Source: Lamellibrachia columna (Eukaryota; Annelida; Polychaeta; Sabellida; Siboglinidae). From it: DNA of 64,000 nt. Under the pieces are notes generated by a model. It did not search any database. It was not told where the DNA came from and saw only the letters and a program-made list of their open reading frames with translations. Below are positions 36,201 through 45,614 of the stretch, piece by piece. The DNA lies in NCBI GenBank assembly GCA_963662155.1, contig OY759269.1, forward strand, positions 20,157,754-20,221,753, read 5' to 3'. Each line of letters opens with the position of its first letter. Within the stretch, counting starts at the first letter, position 1. The translations under genes and the position numbers were made by a program.

Positions 36201-39200
36201 TTAGTACGTTTTGTACGAATGGGTAAATGTCAACATTTTAAAGTACTAATGCAGGGAGGAGAGTATGAGAATTAGTGTTTTGTACGAATGGGTAAATGTC
36301 AACATTTTAAAATACTAATGCGGGGAGGAGAGTATGAGAATTAGTTTGTTTTGTATGAATGGGTAAATGTCAACCTTTTAAAGTACTAATGCGGGGAGGA
36401 GAGTATGAGAATTAGTACAGTACGTTTTGTATGAATGGGTAAATGTCAACATTTAAAAGTACTAATGCAGGGAGGAGAGTATGAGAATGAGTTCGTTTTG
36501 TACGAATGGGTAAATGTCAACATTTTAAAGTACTAATGCGGGGAGGAGAGTATGAGAATTAGTTTGTTTTGTACGAATGGGTAAATGTCAACCTTTTAAA
36601 GTACTAATGCGGGGAGGAGAGTATGAGAATTAGTACGTTTTGTATGAATGGGTAAATGTCAACATTTAAAAGTACTAATGCGGGGAGGAGAGTATGATAA
36701 TGAGTTCGTTTTGTATGAATGGGTAAATGTCAACATTTAAAAGTACTAATGCGGGGAGGAGAGTATGAGAATTAGTACGTTTTGTATGAATGGGTAAATG
36801 TCAACAATGGTGAACGGCTGCTAACAGACTATGACGTGGCAACAGATTACATGATTCGCTTACACGATTCGCTGAAGAGCTGTGTGAGTTTGTCTGAGTT
36901 GTTCCACCTGTAAGCGCTCTGACTGCTCTGGAATGTGACAGCCACCCTTGGAGGTGGGGTGGATTCGTTGATGGGGCGTTTCTTCACAAAGGTCGTGGCC
37001 TTGGACGGCGCACTGAAGTCTGAACACTGCAGCATCATGGCGAGGACCTGGTCTGTTGACCACAACACATATGTCAAACTACTGGGACATTCTGGACACA
37101 GCATGGCAGGAATATTGTGGACTGGTGCAAAGTTGATGGATACAGCAAGTTTGTATGTCAGCATGTTTTTATTTTTATTAGTTGGTTTATGGATCAAATA
37201 CAACTAAACAAGCACTGAACTATAACCCACAAGGAAAGAGAAGAAAAGGAAGGCCAAAAATCAACTCCTGAAGAGGCCAAGAGGATTAAGTAAGTAAGTA
37301 TGGATTTGCCATTTTGGCAAACAACATTTGTAAACATTTTCATTGTGTCATATTTTAAAATGAAACATTCACTTCTGGACTAAAAAGGGCATATAATTAT
37401 TATAAAATAGTTCTTTATATGGCACTTTTTATTGATAAAAAAATAAGAATTCTACTGGCTCCTACACCAAGTAATACAAAGTTTCCCATAAGTTCACAGT
37501 TGTCACGGTGTTGCAACTACTGGTAATTGCGTTTTCTAATGCCTTCTAACTGCCAATGATTTTATGGTTTTAATTGGTCAAAACAAAAGCCAGTAGATGT
37601 AATTAATTTAAAAGTAATTAAGAAATTTTAAGAATATGAATTGCTCTGACCAATTAAAAACATTTTCTGATGAACGTGTTAACCAATAAATATTTGGTGA
37701 TTAAAAAAATTAAAGGTGAATGGCAAAAAATTATTGGAACAGCCGTGAAATGTTCATGGTTAGAAATCATGGGTCCTGACTGAATTTTAAATCATAGCAG
37801 AAGGCTTCATTGGTTGAAACAGCATCTGGGATAAAGTTATTTCAACTCTATGCATTCATTTCATTTTGAATTCACCAGGGGCGACAGTACAACATCCCTA
37901 CTGGGTCACAAGAATGGGGGGTCGTGAAACCTAAACAATGAGTAAGTATTGTAATAACGCACTTTTAAGTCCTACTCCAATAAATATACTGTAAGTACAA
38001 TAAGTTTCATTGTAGTTTTGCTTTATAATTGTATTAATTGGTATATAATATACTTATTATTTATGCATATATACTTTTTATTAAATATGTTGACTGTGTA
38101 GGCATGTTTCCTTTATTATACTGGTTACATTTTATTATATTGGTTACATTTGATCAATGCTGTGTTTATGTGCTTCTGAACAGAATGTTTATTCCAGAGA
38201 TATGGCATTCATAAATAAAAGTTATTATTATTAAAAAGCACAACATGTCGCCTTGTCTACCTTTCTTTTCACCGACTGCCGGCTCAGGGGGGTTGACTGT
38301 CTGCAGGGGATCCTGTGACTTGGGGTGGTCACTTTCTAATGCCCCAACCCTGCTTGTGGCTGCCAATTGGTCAGTGGTCACAGATGTTGGAACTGGCATT
38401 GCAGGGCTGGGTGCCGCTGGTGTCACGTGACAGTCATGTGACAACGTTGGTCCTGTCATGAAGTCACCAAAGCCATCATCTGTGGCCGTGACTAAGAAAA
38501 TGAGAAACCAACTGATAGCTACTTATATGGACACAATGCCTTCTCTTGGTTACAGGTAGAGTCAGAACTGTTTTGTTGTCAATGAAAAATGCACTGATGT
38601 AATATTTTGTTCCACAAATAATAATAATAATAATAAATTCCATATATAGCGCCCATCCAAATAATTGATCTGGGATGCTGTACAATGGTGTATACATTAT
38701 AAATAAAATCATACACATTTAAACTATTAATGTACAGTGTACAAAAATATACAATTGTTACTAGTAAAATACAGTAAAATATCTGGTATAGGTAAATAGT
38801 TAAAATTAATAAACGTGTAAAATCTTTAAAAAATTACAAATACAATAATAAATACATATATAAATAAATTGATTGAAATAATAACTAAATAAATAAATAA
38901 CAGATAATTAATAAACAGTAGACATCACCTGGTGGAATCCTTATATTTATTAGTCTTAACAGTATCAGTGCAGGAATTTAGCCATGAAGAAATACATTAT
39001 TGTCTACATCCAGACTGTTCACAAACATCCATTTAGTGTGATCAATACGTAATATTATATACTAAATGATACAATTGATGTTCTTTTATTTACTTATTGA
39101 GATTTGATGAATATTTACTCAATTGCTTTGAGTATCGCAGTAAAGTTTCATTTATAAGTTGTTTGTTTACATTTTATTACTAACTGATATGACTTGAATT

Positions 39201-40946
39201 TGTTTGAATAAACGTTCTTGAATTGAATATGGAATTAAAGTGTACGAGTGATAATTCTTTCGTAAATTTTTTACCTGACAAAGGTGATACCTCTTTTCAA
39301 TGGAAACACCTGCAGTAGAGTCTGTATGTGTACTAGTCTGAGAGAGTTTCACGTTTAAACAATATATTATGATTAATACTGCACCATAAATTGTTCAAAT
39401 AGCAACAGTGTTCGCTGGCTGGATAGTCCATTAAAGAGAGGAACCACAACACAGAAACACTGACTAAAAGACAGCAAACACATCTACCCACGAGAACAGT
39501 GTCCATACCAGCAGATATGTTTGTCGGTGTATCTAGTGTACAGTTGCTTGTCTTTGACTTGCCGAGGATCGACTCTATGAGACTATCAGCGTTCATCTTG
39601 CTGCCACTGAGGGCGCTCATGCTGCGCAGTTTCTGCTGCTGCTGTTCGAACTGTCGCTGTCGGAGTAGCAACTCTGACTGGCGTTGCTGGTCTGCAGTCA
39701 TCTGATCTTTCCCATGCTGACCCTGTCTGTGTGGGGAGGGGGGTAGACAAGTATTTAATACCTATTTCACAGGGTAATTACTGTTGTGAAAGTATTTATA
39801 CTCTTTCCGAATATATCGATAAACTCACTCTGTCTTTGTTGTGGACAAACATTGTTACAGGCATCAGTTGTGTCATGTGACACAAGGTGAAGAATGACTC
39901 CTGGCCTACGCGCCTTGGTTCAATATTCGGAAAGAATACAGTTTCTTGAGAGGTTACCGTGTCAAGGATCACAGTCCAAGAAACTGGAACATCGATCTAT
40001 TTATTCTCTGTTCGCTGTTCTAGAACCATGGTTGAACTAAATGATCGGGTGTTAGTAGGTGGGACATCTGCCAAATATCTTAAATCTTTATGGTGAGGGG
40101 CAGGCATTTGTCTTCCAGCAAGACAATGCCCCATGCCACAAAGTGAGGAGAGTGTGTGATTACTTGGAGCACTCTGGTGTGGAGGTCTTGGACTGGCCGG
40201 CTCAAAGCCCGAACTTGAACCCAATTGAGCATCTCTGGGAAGTCCTCTACAGAAGGGTACAGGGTAAAAAGCCAAGTTCACTGGATGCCCTGTGGCAGTT
40301 ACTGAGTGAAGCATGGGGAGCCATCCCTGCTGACACTATCCAGGTCTTGGTACATTCCATGCCCAAAAGATGCTCCACTGTTATCAAGGCAAAGGGTCAC
40401 CACACATGATTTTAAATTTACACTGCGTATGTTTTCCTGTTGTTTCTGTACTTGTAGTTGTATTGAAATGATTATGAATATACAATTTAGTAAATTTATT
40501 GGTATAAATAGTTTTGATGGTACATTTTTCATGATGTTGCGATGATTTTTCTATTATTGTATAAAAAACATGAACAAATATTAAAATAAAAAAAAAATTA
40601 TAGGATCAAAGAAATTATGGAGTAGCATCACCCTGTTAATTTTCAATAGAATTGCATTAGTATTATTATGTAAATAATTGTTTACTGCAAAAATAATGTG
40701 TAAAAAACATACTGCATTTATACCGCAATTATTAGTATTTTCACATGTTGATGTCAAAAGTTGCATCTCTGCAAAAAATATGTAAATAAACATGACTTTA
40801 ATGAACACAATATGTTCAGATAAGTTGTAGGTGGCATAATATAAGTTTGTAATAGATAGGTTGGTGTACAGGGAAGACCATAATAAATTAAATGTAGCAT
40901 AGAAAGTGATGACAAAAACTGCTGTTCCAGTTACTTTATGCCGGTA

Positions 40947-41028
<82 letters not shown>

Positions 41029-44000
41029 CTAGACACAATTTATGAATATGATCTTATTTATAGCTAAAATAAAAATGTACAAATGACTACGATTACCCAT
41101 AGTTGATCACAAACCTGGAAAAGGCAGTCACAGAAGGCATGAACTAGGCAGCTGTGGTGATGACACTTACTGTTGTTTCATTCTGTAGTTTTCTGCCAAT
41201 GTTTGTGTGTATGGAGGTGGTGGAGGCATTGCCTGTTGACCTGGCATCATTCCCGGTACAAATCCAGCAGGTGGCTGCAAAACATTATTGTTAATTCGTA
41301 CAGATTTATGTAAATTTAGCCTAACATCTAAACACACAAATAATTGACTGTTAACTAGACTTAAAGGGAATAACAACAAGGCACTAGTAAAAATGCGTGC
41401 GTACACAAAGTTCAATATTGTATGTACTACATGACAAAATAAAAAAAAATTCTAAATTTAATTATAGGTAAAATTAGATGTTCAATGCGTCTAACTCGCA
41501 AAGTGCACGTAAAATTTGAAGTTAATGAGATAGGCAATCACGTGGTTTTGTGACTTCACTTGTGACATGAGTTTACATTCAGTAAGTGATTTCTTTGCAA
41601 TGCATCAGTTGAGTTTCACATCACGTGATGTCAATTTTCCAGAATAAAAAGTATAATGTAACGATTTCGAACCGCTAGCAGCAAATAATACAGCAGAATC
41701 ATATTTGAATTCGATCTATCAGAGCAGTTTGGCGATGCCAGTAGCCTTTCATTTTACTTTCTCTACGTTTTTATGATCTTATTTACTTACTTATTTACAG
41801 ATTGAATCATGAAAACGACCACATAGAGCTGCCAAGCTTCTCCTCATATAGCTACCATACGCAGACACATGTGACGGGTCAAACATTACTCTTACTTCCA
41901 TATAAAGATAAAAATTAAAAAAAACTTGCCATATCCTAACTTCGTGGAGCTAGGCGTAGTAGATATAGCTAGCTTTGTTTGTGTAATTTGTTATCGTTAC
42001 ATGAAAGTAAGAGTAATGTTTCACCATGTGTATATGTATGGTAAATGTATGAGAAGTTTGGCAGCTGTAGATGGTCATTTTCATGGATAGGTTAGAAAGA
42101 AAACATCGCAACAGCAGGAAGAGTAGCGCTGATGGGTGGTGGTGATTTCAGCCCTCAGTGAATTCAGCCTTAATGCCATGTGCATTAATCCAGTCAATTT
42201 GGTGATTTCGGTGATGGAGGTGACACACAAAATCTACTCAGTTCTAGCCAGTAATGGATTAACCTTCAGTTTAAGTACTTTAAGTACATCAAAGGGATGC
42301 CATGTTTAACTAGATACCATTGAAGTACAATGCTTTGTTTGTTTCATACAGTGAGCAGGTGTGAATAGAAGACCATGCTTCACATTCAAAATGATCTGAC
42401 GAAAAACACTGTATAGATCAAAGACCATATGCAGGTGGCTCTGTTGTATTCACAATACAATAATCGCTTATCATTGTCATTGCTCTTGTGAGGGGAAAAG
42501 CATGAAAATCTTAAACATAGAAACAAGATACTATGATAATTGTAATTTAATTTATTAAAATTATTCAACTGTATATAATATTATAGTTTTTGGCTTAATA
42601 TATTATATATTACAATAGTTTGGGCCGAGATCACTATGCCTACTGTACTCTGAGGCTGAAGTTACCAGAGTTGCGGGCCGAACTCTCCAAAGAATGGGTT
42701 GCCCCTTCTCTGGTCTGGATTGCAGTCGAAACAAGTTTTCTTGAAGCAAGCAAAGTTGGTTGTGTATCGTTGGCTTAAAGTTTGCTTTTTCTAAACAAAG
42801 TTGGCTCTGTAGGGAACTTAAACCAACTACTTTACTATATTCTTACTACTGTTTGCATTACAACTGACTGCCGCACAATAAACCATTCTGACGTTCGTTT
42901 ATAAACAACCGCTATCGCTCTATTGTGAATGAATGGAAAGTCCCAGGGAAAAATATGCATAATCGAGACAAGCCGGTAGAACAGAGTATTATTTGGAATT
43001 ATTAATTAATTTAATTCTAATTAATTTTCAGTATTGTGGAAATGGAAATATACTACAAGATGTAATATAATATGATTTCAAGCAATAATTGTTTTTATGC
43101 CCTTTAACTGGTGATAATATTGCCACATGGCTTGCCAGTATAATCACGAATATTTATGCAGGACCCTTGTATATATCTCAGTTAATATCAGGACTGGGCA
43201 CAATTACACAAAATCAAATGAATTACAATTACTTTTTCTTTTTAATTACAATTACACTTCAAACAATTTAAAACAAATTACAATAAATTACAACCATTAT
43301 GCAGAACCAACTGTTTACTCCAATAGTGTACGTCAATGTAAAAAGTGAACACTAAGGTGATATAACACATGCTTGGAAGTACCTGGCCTGGTTGTGTAGG
43401 AGCCATGAACATTGCAGGATATGACTGTGGCATCATGCCCTGGGGCATAGTGGGAAAACCTTGCTGCATCATGGGATACATCTGATGTTGCTGCACAGCA
43501 GAAAATGGCAGTCGTTGTTGCATCATCCCAAACCCTGCTGTAGGAAATAAACCATATTACTAATATCTATTTTAGAACACATTTCTTATGGAGAGTTGAA
43601 TTTCATTAAGGTCAGTTAATTAGATTATTATTAAATAAAAACATGTTTCCTTGATTTCTGGTAATTCAGTGTGTACATTTGTTATTTGATAGCTGATAAC
43701 TGCATATAAATAAGAAGGAAATAATTTATTTCACAAAGTTGTCTAATACTGACAACATTTTATGCTATGTAGATTTCTGGGAATTTTTTTCTCATTTTAA
43801 ATGGTTCCAAGAAGTTGCATACAAGCATGGTCACCTTATTATGCAAAAGATGGTTTAATGCTTGAGAAAGTGCAGGGCAACAAAACTGGTAATAGGATTC
43901 AAGGAATTTATATATTAAGAAAGATTAACATGACTAAAACTATATAGACTAGAGGAATGGAGATTATGAGATTTAATTCAGATTTTAAGTTGTTAACTGG

Positions 44001-45163
44001 GAAGGAGAACATAAACCCAAATCAGATCAGTATGGAATTCCTTGCCCGACAATATTATATCTACACCCTCTACTAACATAAAAAAATATAAATACTGGGA
44101 TAAGATATGGGCGAATTATAAAAGGCTTATCAGTAGCCTTACAAATGTCCATTACTTGTAAGTGTAAGAGCTCTCTGTGTATTATAAGACAGAAGATTGT
44201 ATTTAAATAGGAAGAGAGGCAAGAGAGAATGGACAGATTTACCTTGTTGGGTTGGTGGAGCAAACGGCCGAGTTCTGCAAAACATCAACAAGTGCAGTGT
44301 TACAAGTAACTCTTGCAAATAACAAAAGAGCAGTGAAGTACCAGGGCTAGGACACGTCATGTAAACAGTGAAAATGTAACCAACTGCAAACAGTCACACT
44401 GTAACTGATATCAAATTACACTGTAACCGATATCAAATTACACTGTAACCGATGTCAACAGACGCAATTAGTTTATTTACTGCCAATGTATGTACTATTT
44501 TAGTAAGTTTTATTTAGTAAAACGTCTATAACTGCATAAAGCATGCATAATTTATTCAACTAATGCCCACTTGTTTGCATTTGTCACACAAGACCTGCTA
44601 CCACAGCACAATAAATCTGCATTTATTTTGTGTGTGCAAAATTAGAGCAAATTAATTATATTAACCAAAAAAGATGTGTTTGGATGTTGTCTGGTCTCTT
44701 TGCAAGTTTGGTTGATGAATGTATTTATTACAATTTAATTTTATACATGAATAACAGTAAAAGAGTATATTAAATAATTCTATCAATAACACAGAGTCTG
44801 AGATCAGGATAACACATTTAGTTTTCTTTAGCACACCAAAGTCAAACAAAGTACACGTATTTCCAATTACACTACACAATATGCTTGTTGGTAAACAGTG
44901 GGCATTTATTTTCATATTATTGGTAGGTCTGAAAGTGCAAAATTAACCGGATTTTGGGTCAACATAAACTCAGCTGTCATTTTACCAAAGGCAATTGAAT
45001 GGTAGTTCTAACTTCCGCTAAGACAGACACGTCTAACTCAGCCTCAGGCACACGCCTACTGGCACTGCTACGGCTGGCGGAAGAGACCTCGGTTTTATGT
45101 CGCATCCGAAATATATTGTTCATGTGTTTTAGCAACTTTGATTATTTACCTACGATCTGCCAT
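24000..45163 (-). CDS. SYNRG: Synergin gamma (AP-1 adaptor accessory protein)
   Basis: Eighteen exons with GT-AG sites and fully consistent phases give 3,645 bp, 1,214 residues (human about 1,300). Gamma-synergin is a trans-Golgi/endosomal accessory protein that binds the gamma-ear of the AP-1 clathrin adaptor. Residues 1-100 are a Met/Gln/Pro-rich region; about 105-150 is a Gln/Arg-rich helical segment (RQRQFEQQQQKLR). An EH domain is at about 371-425 (EGKIDINIVYTILIKSGLPR...LAMIAIAQ), matching the synergin EH domain. Acidic Phe motifs that bind adaptor ears follow the family pattern: DDGFGDF, ENDFADFQ, SFGDF, FADFDNAF, DGWDDF, DFDDFGTF, FDDFGEF. The C-terminus has ICEWTRCVDQCLKLLREAND, EVYKVALRIG, LKDVDLLWGNL and a Cys/His module (CGVCLL...YHSSCANFWVNCV) ending in PELL, as in human. 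Introns carry many transposon relics. The exon at 36864-37052 is less certain than the rest. Confidence 0.95.
24860..24951 (-). CDS. SYNRG: SYNRG 92-bp exon
   Basis: Acceptor GTTGCAG|CTTTGC and donor GTACAG|GTAAGT. Encodes LKDVDLLWGNLCAFL (human LKDIDKVWNNLIGFM). Confidence 0.93.
25566..25622 (-). CDS. SYNRG: SYNRG 57-bp exon
   Basis: Acceptor GAATTGTAG|GTATTA and donor CTATGG|GTACGT. Encodes ITEVYKVALRIGVASKSM (human VVEVYRVTKRVELGIKA). Confidence 0.9.
26384..26534 (-). CDS. SYNRG: SYNRG 151-bp exon, C-terminal helical region
   Basis: Acceptor CTGACAG|GAGAGT and donor ATCGCAG|GTGAAT. Encodes ICEWTRCVDQCLKLLREAND and SISSSAVCHEV, matching AYEWQRCLGSALNVIKKAND and SISSSSVCTEV of human. Confidence 0.95.
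26640..26790. repeat. Fragment of hAT-like non-autonomous family
   Basis: GTGGTTCATTAAAACACACATGTGCATTCAAG and later TGGTCAGACTTTTAAAA resemble 1640-1735 and 31615-31660. No element ends are visible. Confidence 0.45.
26914..27755 (-). mobile_element. LINE reverse-transcriptase relic in SYNRG intron
   Basis: Minus-strand frames, broken by shifts, encode in order MMYADNLAIIAKAN (the polymerase YxDD box with the second Asp changed to Asn), EEWKGVFVKHGLRMNLEKTE, VDGFVYLGGMVTEDG, HGLETVVLTEQQQQKLQVC with NNWVRQI, and LRWEDCLRRDMRRSGRMKDG. This is the usual C-terminal half of a non-LTR retrotransposon polymerase. The copy is 5'-truncated and dead, in the same orientation as SYNRG. Confidence 0.88.
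27789..27889 (-). CDS. SYNRG: SYNRG 101-bp exon
   Basis: Acceptor TTCAACAG|AGACCC and donor CCCCAG|GTCAGT. Encodes TPQKPWDMGEMLTQGG and ALTSDRYSEL. Confidence 0.85.
28670..29443. mobile_element. hAT-like non-autonomous transposon with 8-bp target duplication
   Basis: Begins CAGGGTTGAAAAAATCATGA and ends ATTTAAATCAAACAACCCTG, giving terminal inverted repeats CAGGGTTG. It is flanked by CACAAAGC (28662-28669) and CACGAAGC (29444-29451), a near-perfect 8-bp target duplication as expected of hAT. No transposase; 774 bp. Confidence 0.8.
29444..29535. repeat. 19-20 bp minisatellite (CACGAAGCCCCCAACTAGA)
   Basis: Five copies here, and one to two related units (CCAACTAGACACAAAGC) at 28643-28669 on the other side of the hAT-like insertion. 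Confidence 0.9.
29545..29645. repeat. 29-bp tandem repeat, three copies
   Basis: TCATTGTTTAACACAAACAG then ACAATGCAG, repeated three times almost without change. Confidence 0.95.
29888..31135 (-). CDS. SYNRG: SYNRG large exon, DF-motif array
   Basis: Acceptor CTTTTTAG|GGGCAC; 1,248 bp open throughout. The donor GGAAC|GTCACA is weak but gives the required phase 1. Contains SSFADFDNAF, TNDKYSVLKSLV, DGWDDF, DFDDFGTF and FDDFGEF. Confidence 0.9.
31205..31335. repeat. Tandem repeat of about 35-40 bp, three to four copies
   Basis: CAGACCTCAAAGGTATGGGT followed by ACAAAGTCTGAA, imperfect copies in a SYNRG intron. Confidence 0.85.
31390..31660. mobile_element. Fragment of hAT-like non-autonomous family
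   Basis: Starts ACATCTTGACTGCCCAAATT and ends near GGTTCATTAAAACATATTTG, colinear with 1480-1675. Ends are not defined. Confidence 0.5.
32044..32141 (-). CDS. SYNRG: SYNRG 98-bp exon
   Basis: Acceptor TTGACAG|TTCTGC and donor TATTGG|GTAGTT. Encodes DLIGPEDKYAAFKASLEMPP; the DKYAAF-type motif recurs in synergins. Confidence 0.88.
32226..32465 (+). mobile_element. tRNA-derived SINE
   Basis: A-box-like GTGGTTAGAACGTCAG (about 32248) and a good B box GGATTCAAATCC (32284-32295) mark a tRNA-related head. The tail GTAAAGCGCTTTGAGCAG...GCGCTATACAAGAAC is typical of SINEs mobilised by L2/CR1-type LINEs. A second partial tail (TCTGCCAGGGGGTGAAGTGT, AAAGTGCTTTGAGTAG) is at 32527-32612. Confidence 0.8.
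32980..33150. repeat. Tandem repeat of about 60 bp, three copies
   Basis: CCATTGGAAGCTTACTTTAC, TCCACACTGTCCTAGTTCAG and TCCTATGTGTAAATT repeated three times with few changes, in a SYNRG intron. Confidence 0.95.
33467..33515 (-). CDS. SYNRG: SYNRG 49-bp exon with SFGDF
   Basis: Acceptor CATTGTAG|AGTCAT and donor GAAAG|GTAAAT. Encodes SFGDFAVCAPGDTAE. Confidence 0.85.
34033..34369 (-). CDS. SYNRG: SYNRG exon, Pro-rich with DFADF
   Basis: Acceptor CTTTCAG|AACAAT and donor GCAGCAG|GTTTGG; 337 bp. Encodes a Pro/Val-rich linker ending VEENDFADFQCAVPAA. Confidence 0.9.
34660..34830. repeat. Degenerate GTGACAGGTGA repeat
   Basis: Irregular copies of a 16-18 bp motif (CTGAGTGACAGGTGACA) just downstream of the SYNRG EH exon, in the intron. 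Confidence 0.8.
34838..35000 (-). CDS. SYNRG: SYNRG exon with EH domain
   Basis: Acceptor TCTGACAG|AGAGGG and donor GCCCAG|GTATGG; 163 bp. Encodes YTILIKSGLPREVLGHIWNL...ELYLILAMIAIAQ, closely matching the human EH domain (LMSSGLPRETLGQIWALA...ELYTVLAMIAVTQ). Confidence 0.95.
35227..35374 (-). CDS. SYNRG: SYNRG exon before the EH domain
   Basis: Acceptor TTTTCAG|CTGAAG and donor ACTAG|GTGAGA; 148 bp. Encodes VVPKWCTGTLPVPTIYTQVF, corresponding to the region just before the EH domain in human synergin (PPWIYNESLVP). Confidence 0.88.
36158..36805. repeat. Minisatellite, unit about 62-71 bp, nine to ten copies
   Basis: Unit GTCAACATTTTAAAGTACTA, ATGCGGGGAGGAGAGTATGA, GAATTAGTACGTTTTGTACG, AATGGGTAAAT. 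Lengths vary through small indels next to ATTAGT. It lies in the SYNRG intron beside the 189-bp symmetric exon. Confidence 0.95.
36864..37052 (-). CDS. SYNRG: SYNRG probable exon, symmetric and possibly alternative
   Basis: Acceptor GGTCAACAG|ACCAGG and donor GAATCGT|GTAAGC enclose 189 bp open in the one phase (1 to 1) that fits between neighbouring exons. It encodes QCSDFSAPSKATTFVKKRP and YRWNNSDKLTQLF. Removing it leaves the rest in frame, so it could be a cassette exon. No homology is recognised, hence the lower confidence. Confidence 0.62.
37206..37268 (+). mobile_element. LINE C-terminal scrap
   Basis: Encodes ALNYNPQGKRRKGRPKINS then a stop, the characteristic NPQGKR.RGRPK motif near the end of many non-LTR retrotransposon polymerases. 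Nothing upstream in frame; a very short 5'-truncated copy, antisense to SYNRG. Confidence 0.65.
37549..37676. mobile_element. Minimal foldback element copy
   Basis: CAATGATTTTATGGTTTTAA...TTGGTCA and the inverted TGACCAATTAAAAAC...TTCTGATG share the outer-end sequence of the 17306-18627 foldback, but only about 130 bp remain. Confidence 0.6.
38261..38491 (-). CDS. SYNRG: SYNRG exon 6
   Basis: Acceptor TTCTTAG|TCACGG and donor AAAG|GTAGAC; 231 bp. Starts with the adaptor-binding motif TDDGFGDF, then a Pro/Thr-rich linker. Confidence 0.87.
39488..39726 (-). CDS. SYNRG: SYNRG exon 5, Gln/Arg-rich helix
   Basis: The acceptor ACACAG|ACAGGG is the one that keeps frame with exon 4; donor CGTGG|GTAGAT; 239 bp. 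Encodes QRQSELLLRQRQFEQQQQKL and DSLIESILGK. Confidence 0.87.
39925..40420 (+). mobile_element. Tc1-like transposase C-terminal relic
   Basis: A 116-codon frame (40059-40409) encodes FQQDNAPCHKVRRVCDYLEH and WPAQSPNLNPIEHLWEVLYR. The Asp of QQDNAP and the Glu of PIEHLW are separated by 34 residues, the DD34E spacing of Tc1 elements. The N-terminal DNA-binding domains and first catalytic Asp are absent. In a SYNRG intron, antisense to it. Confidence 0.92.
40950..41025. repeat. (AT)n microsatellite
   Basis: About 37 uninterrupted TA dinucleotides in a SYNRG intron; the open frame of alternating Ile-Tyr here is an artefact. Confidence 0.98.
41171..41274 (-). CDS. SYNRG: SYNRG exon 4
   Basis: Acceptor TTTGCAG|CCACCT and donor CAACA|GTAAGT; 104 bp. 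Encodes PPAGFVPGMMPGQQAMPPPP and ENYRMKQQ. Confidence 0.88.
41808..42105. mobile_element. Compact foldback element
   Basis: Left arm 41808-41905 (CATGAAAACGACCACATAGA, GCTGCCAAGCTTCTCCTCAT, ACATTACTCTTACTT) pairs with right arm 42000-42105. It is related to the arms of 17306-18627 (CATGAAAATAACCACCTAGC), with a shorter centre. Confidence 0.82.
42106..43382. other. SYNRG intron, nothing recognised
   Basis: AT-rich. A moderately GC-rich patch at 42640-42730 has no supported exon. Confidence 0.4.
43383..43537 (-). CDS. SYNRG: SYNRG exon 3, Met/Gln-rich
   Basis: Acceptor CCTACAG|CAGGGT and donor GGCCAG|GTACTT; 155 bp. Encodes GFGMMQQRLPFSAVQQHQMY and further QGFPTMPQG-type residues, like the N-terminus of vertebrate gamma-synergin. 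Confidence 0.88.
43858..44170 (+). mobile_element. 3' end of a CR1/L2-like LINE
   Basis: Shares TTGTTAACTGGGAAGGAGAA, CATAAACCCA, TGCCCGACAATATTATATCT and GGCTTATCAGTAGCCTTACA with the end of the LINE relic at 49640-50575. Frame is broken; antisense in a SYNRG intron. Confidence 0.8.
44243..44274 (-). CDS. SYNRG: SYNRG exon 2 (32 bp)
   Basis: Acceptor TTTTGCAG|AACTCG and donor CAACAAG|GTAAAT. Encodes TRPFAPPTQQ between phases 2 and 1. Confidence 0.78.
45150..45163 (-). CDS. SYNRG: SYNRG exon 1 (14 coding bp)
   Basis: ATGGCAGATCGTAG followed by donor GTAAAT. It encodes MADR plus two bases of the next codon, which the next exon completes as Arg. Confidence 0.75.
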
Positions 45164-45614
45164 CAGTAAAATGTCGCTGGTTTCTGCTTCTAAACATTTA
45201 TTTCCGACGATGCGAAAAGATACCGCACTTTAAACACACCCTTGTCAACATCGTTTCTGAGTATTGGTGTTGAGTGCGCAAACAATTCGTATATTATTTT
45301 CGTACACAGAACTGTTATTTGGTTGGTACTCTAACAACTACGTGGCGCCACTATTCTGACTACAGTACTCGTTTTCGCCAGATGGCCAGTCTGAAATTCT
45401 GAACAGCCCACGTGGTACGGCATGCCACCGTTTACCGGCCTCTGCATCTCATGACAGTTCTTCGCTTCATATCATGTTGTATAGCCCGTGGGAGCCGTTG
45501 ATATCTTCTTATCATTCCGCGTCATCGCCATCTGACGTGCAATATACAGGCCTCCGGTTGCCCACCGTCTCGCATGTTGTCAATCCATGCGGTTCGCCTT
45601 AGACTTAGTTTGCA
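45164..45614 (-). promoter_or_regulatory. Presumed SYNRG promoter region
   Basis: Directly upstream of the SYNRG ATG and richer in CpG than most of the window. It includes GTGGCGCCAC at about 45341, the same GGCGCC-centred core seen before MRPL50. No defined core promoter element was recognised. Confidence 0.35.

Noticed and set aside
40581..41036. 151-codon minus-strand frame with Ile-Tyr repeats
   Set aside because: Produced by an (AT)n microsatellite.
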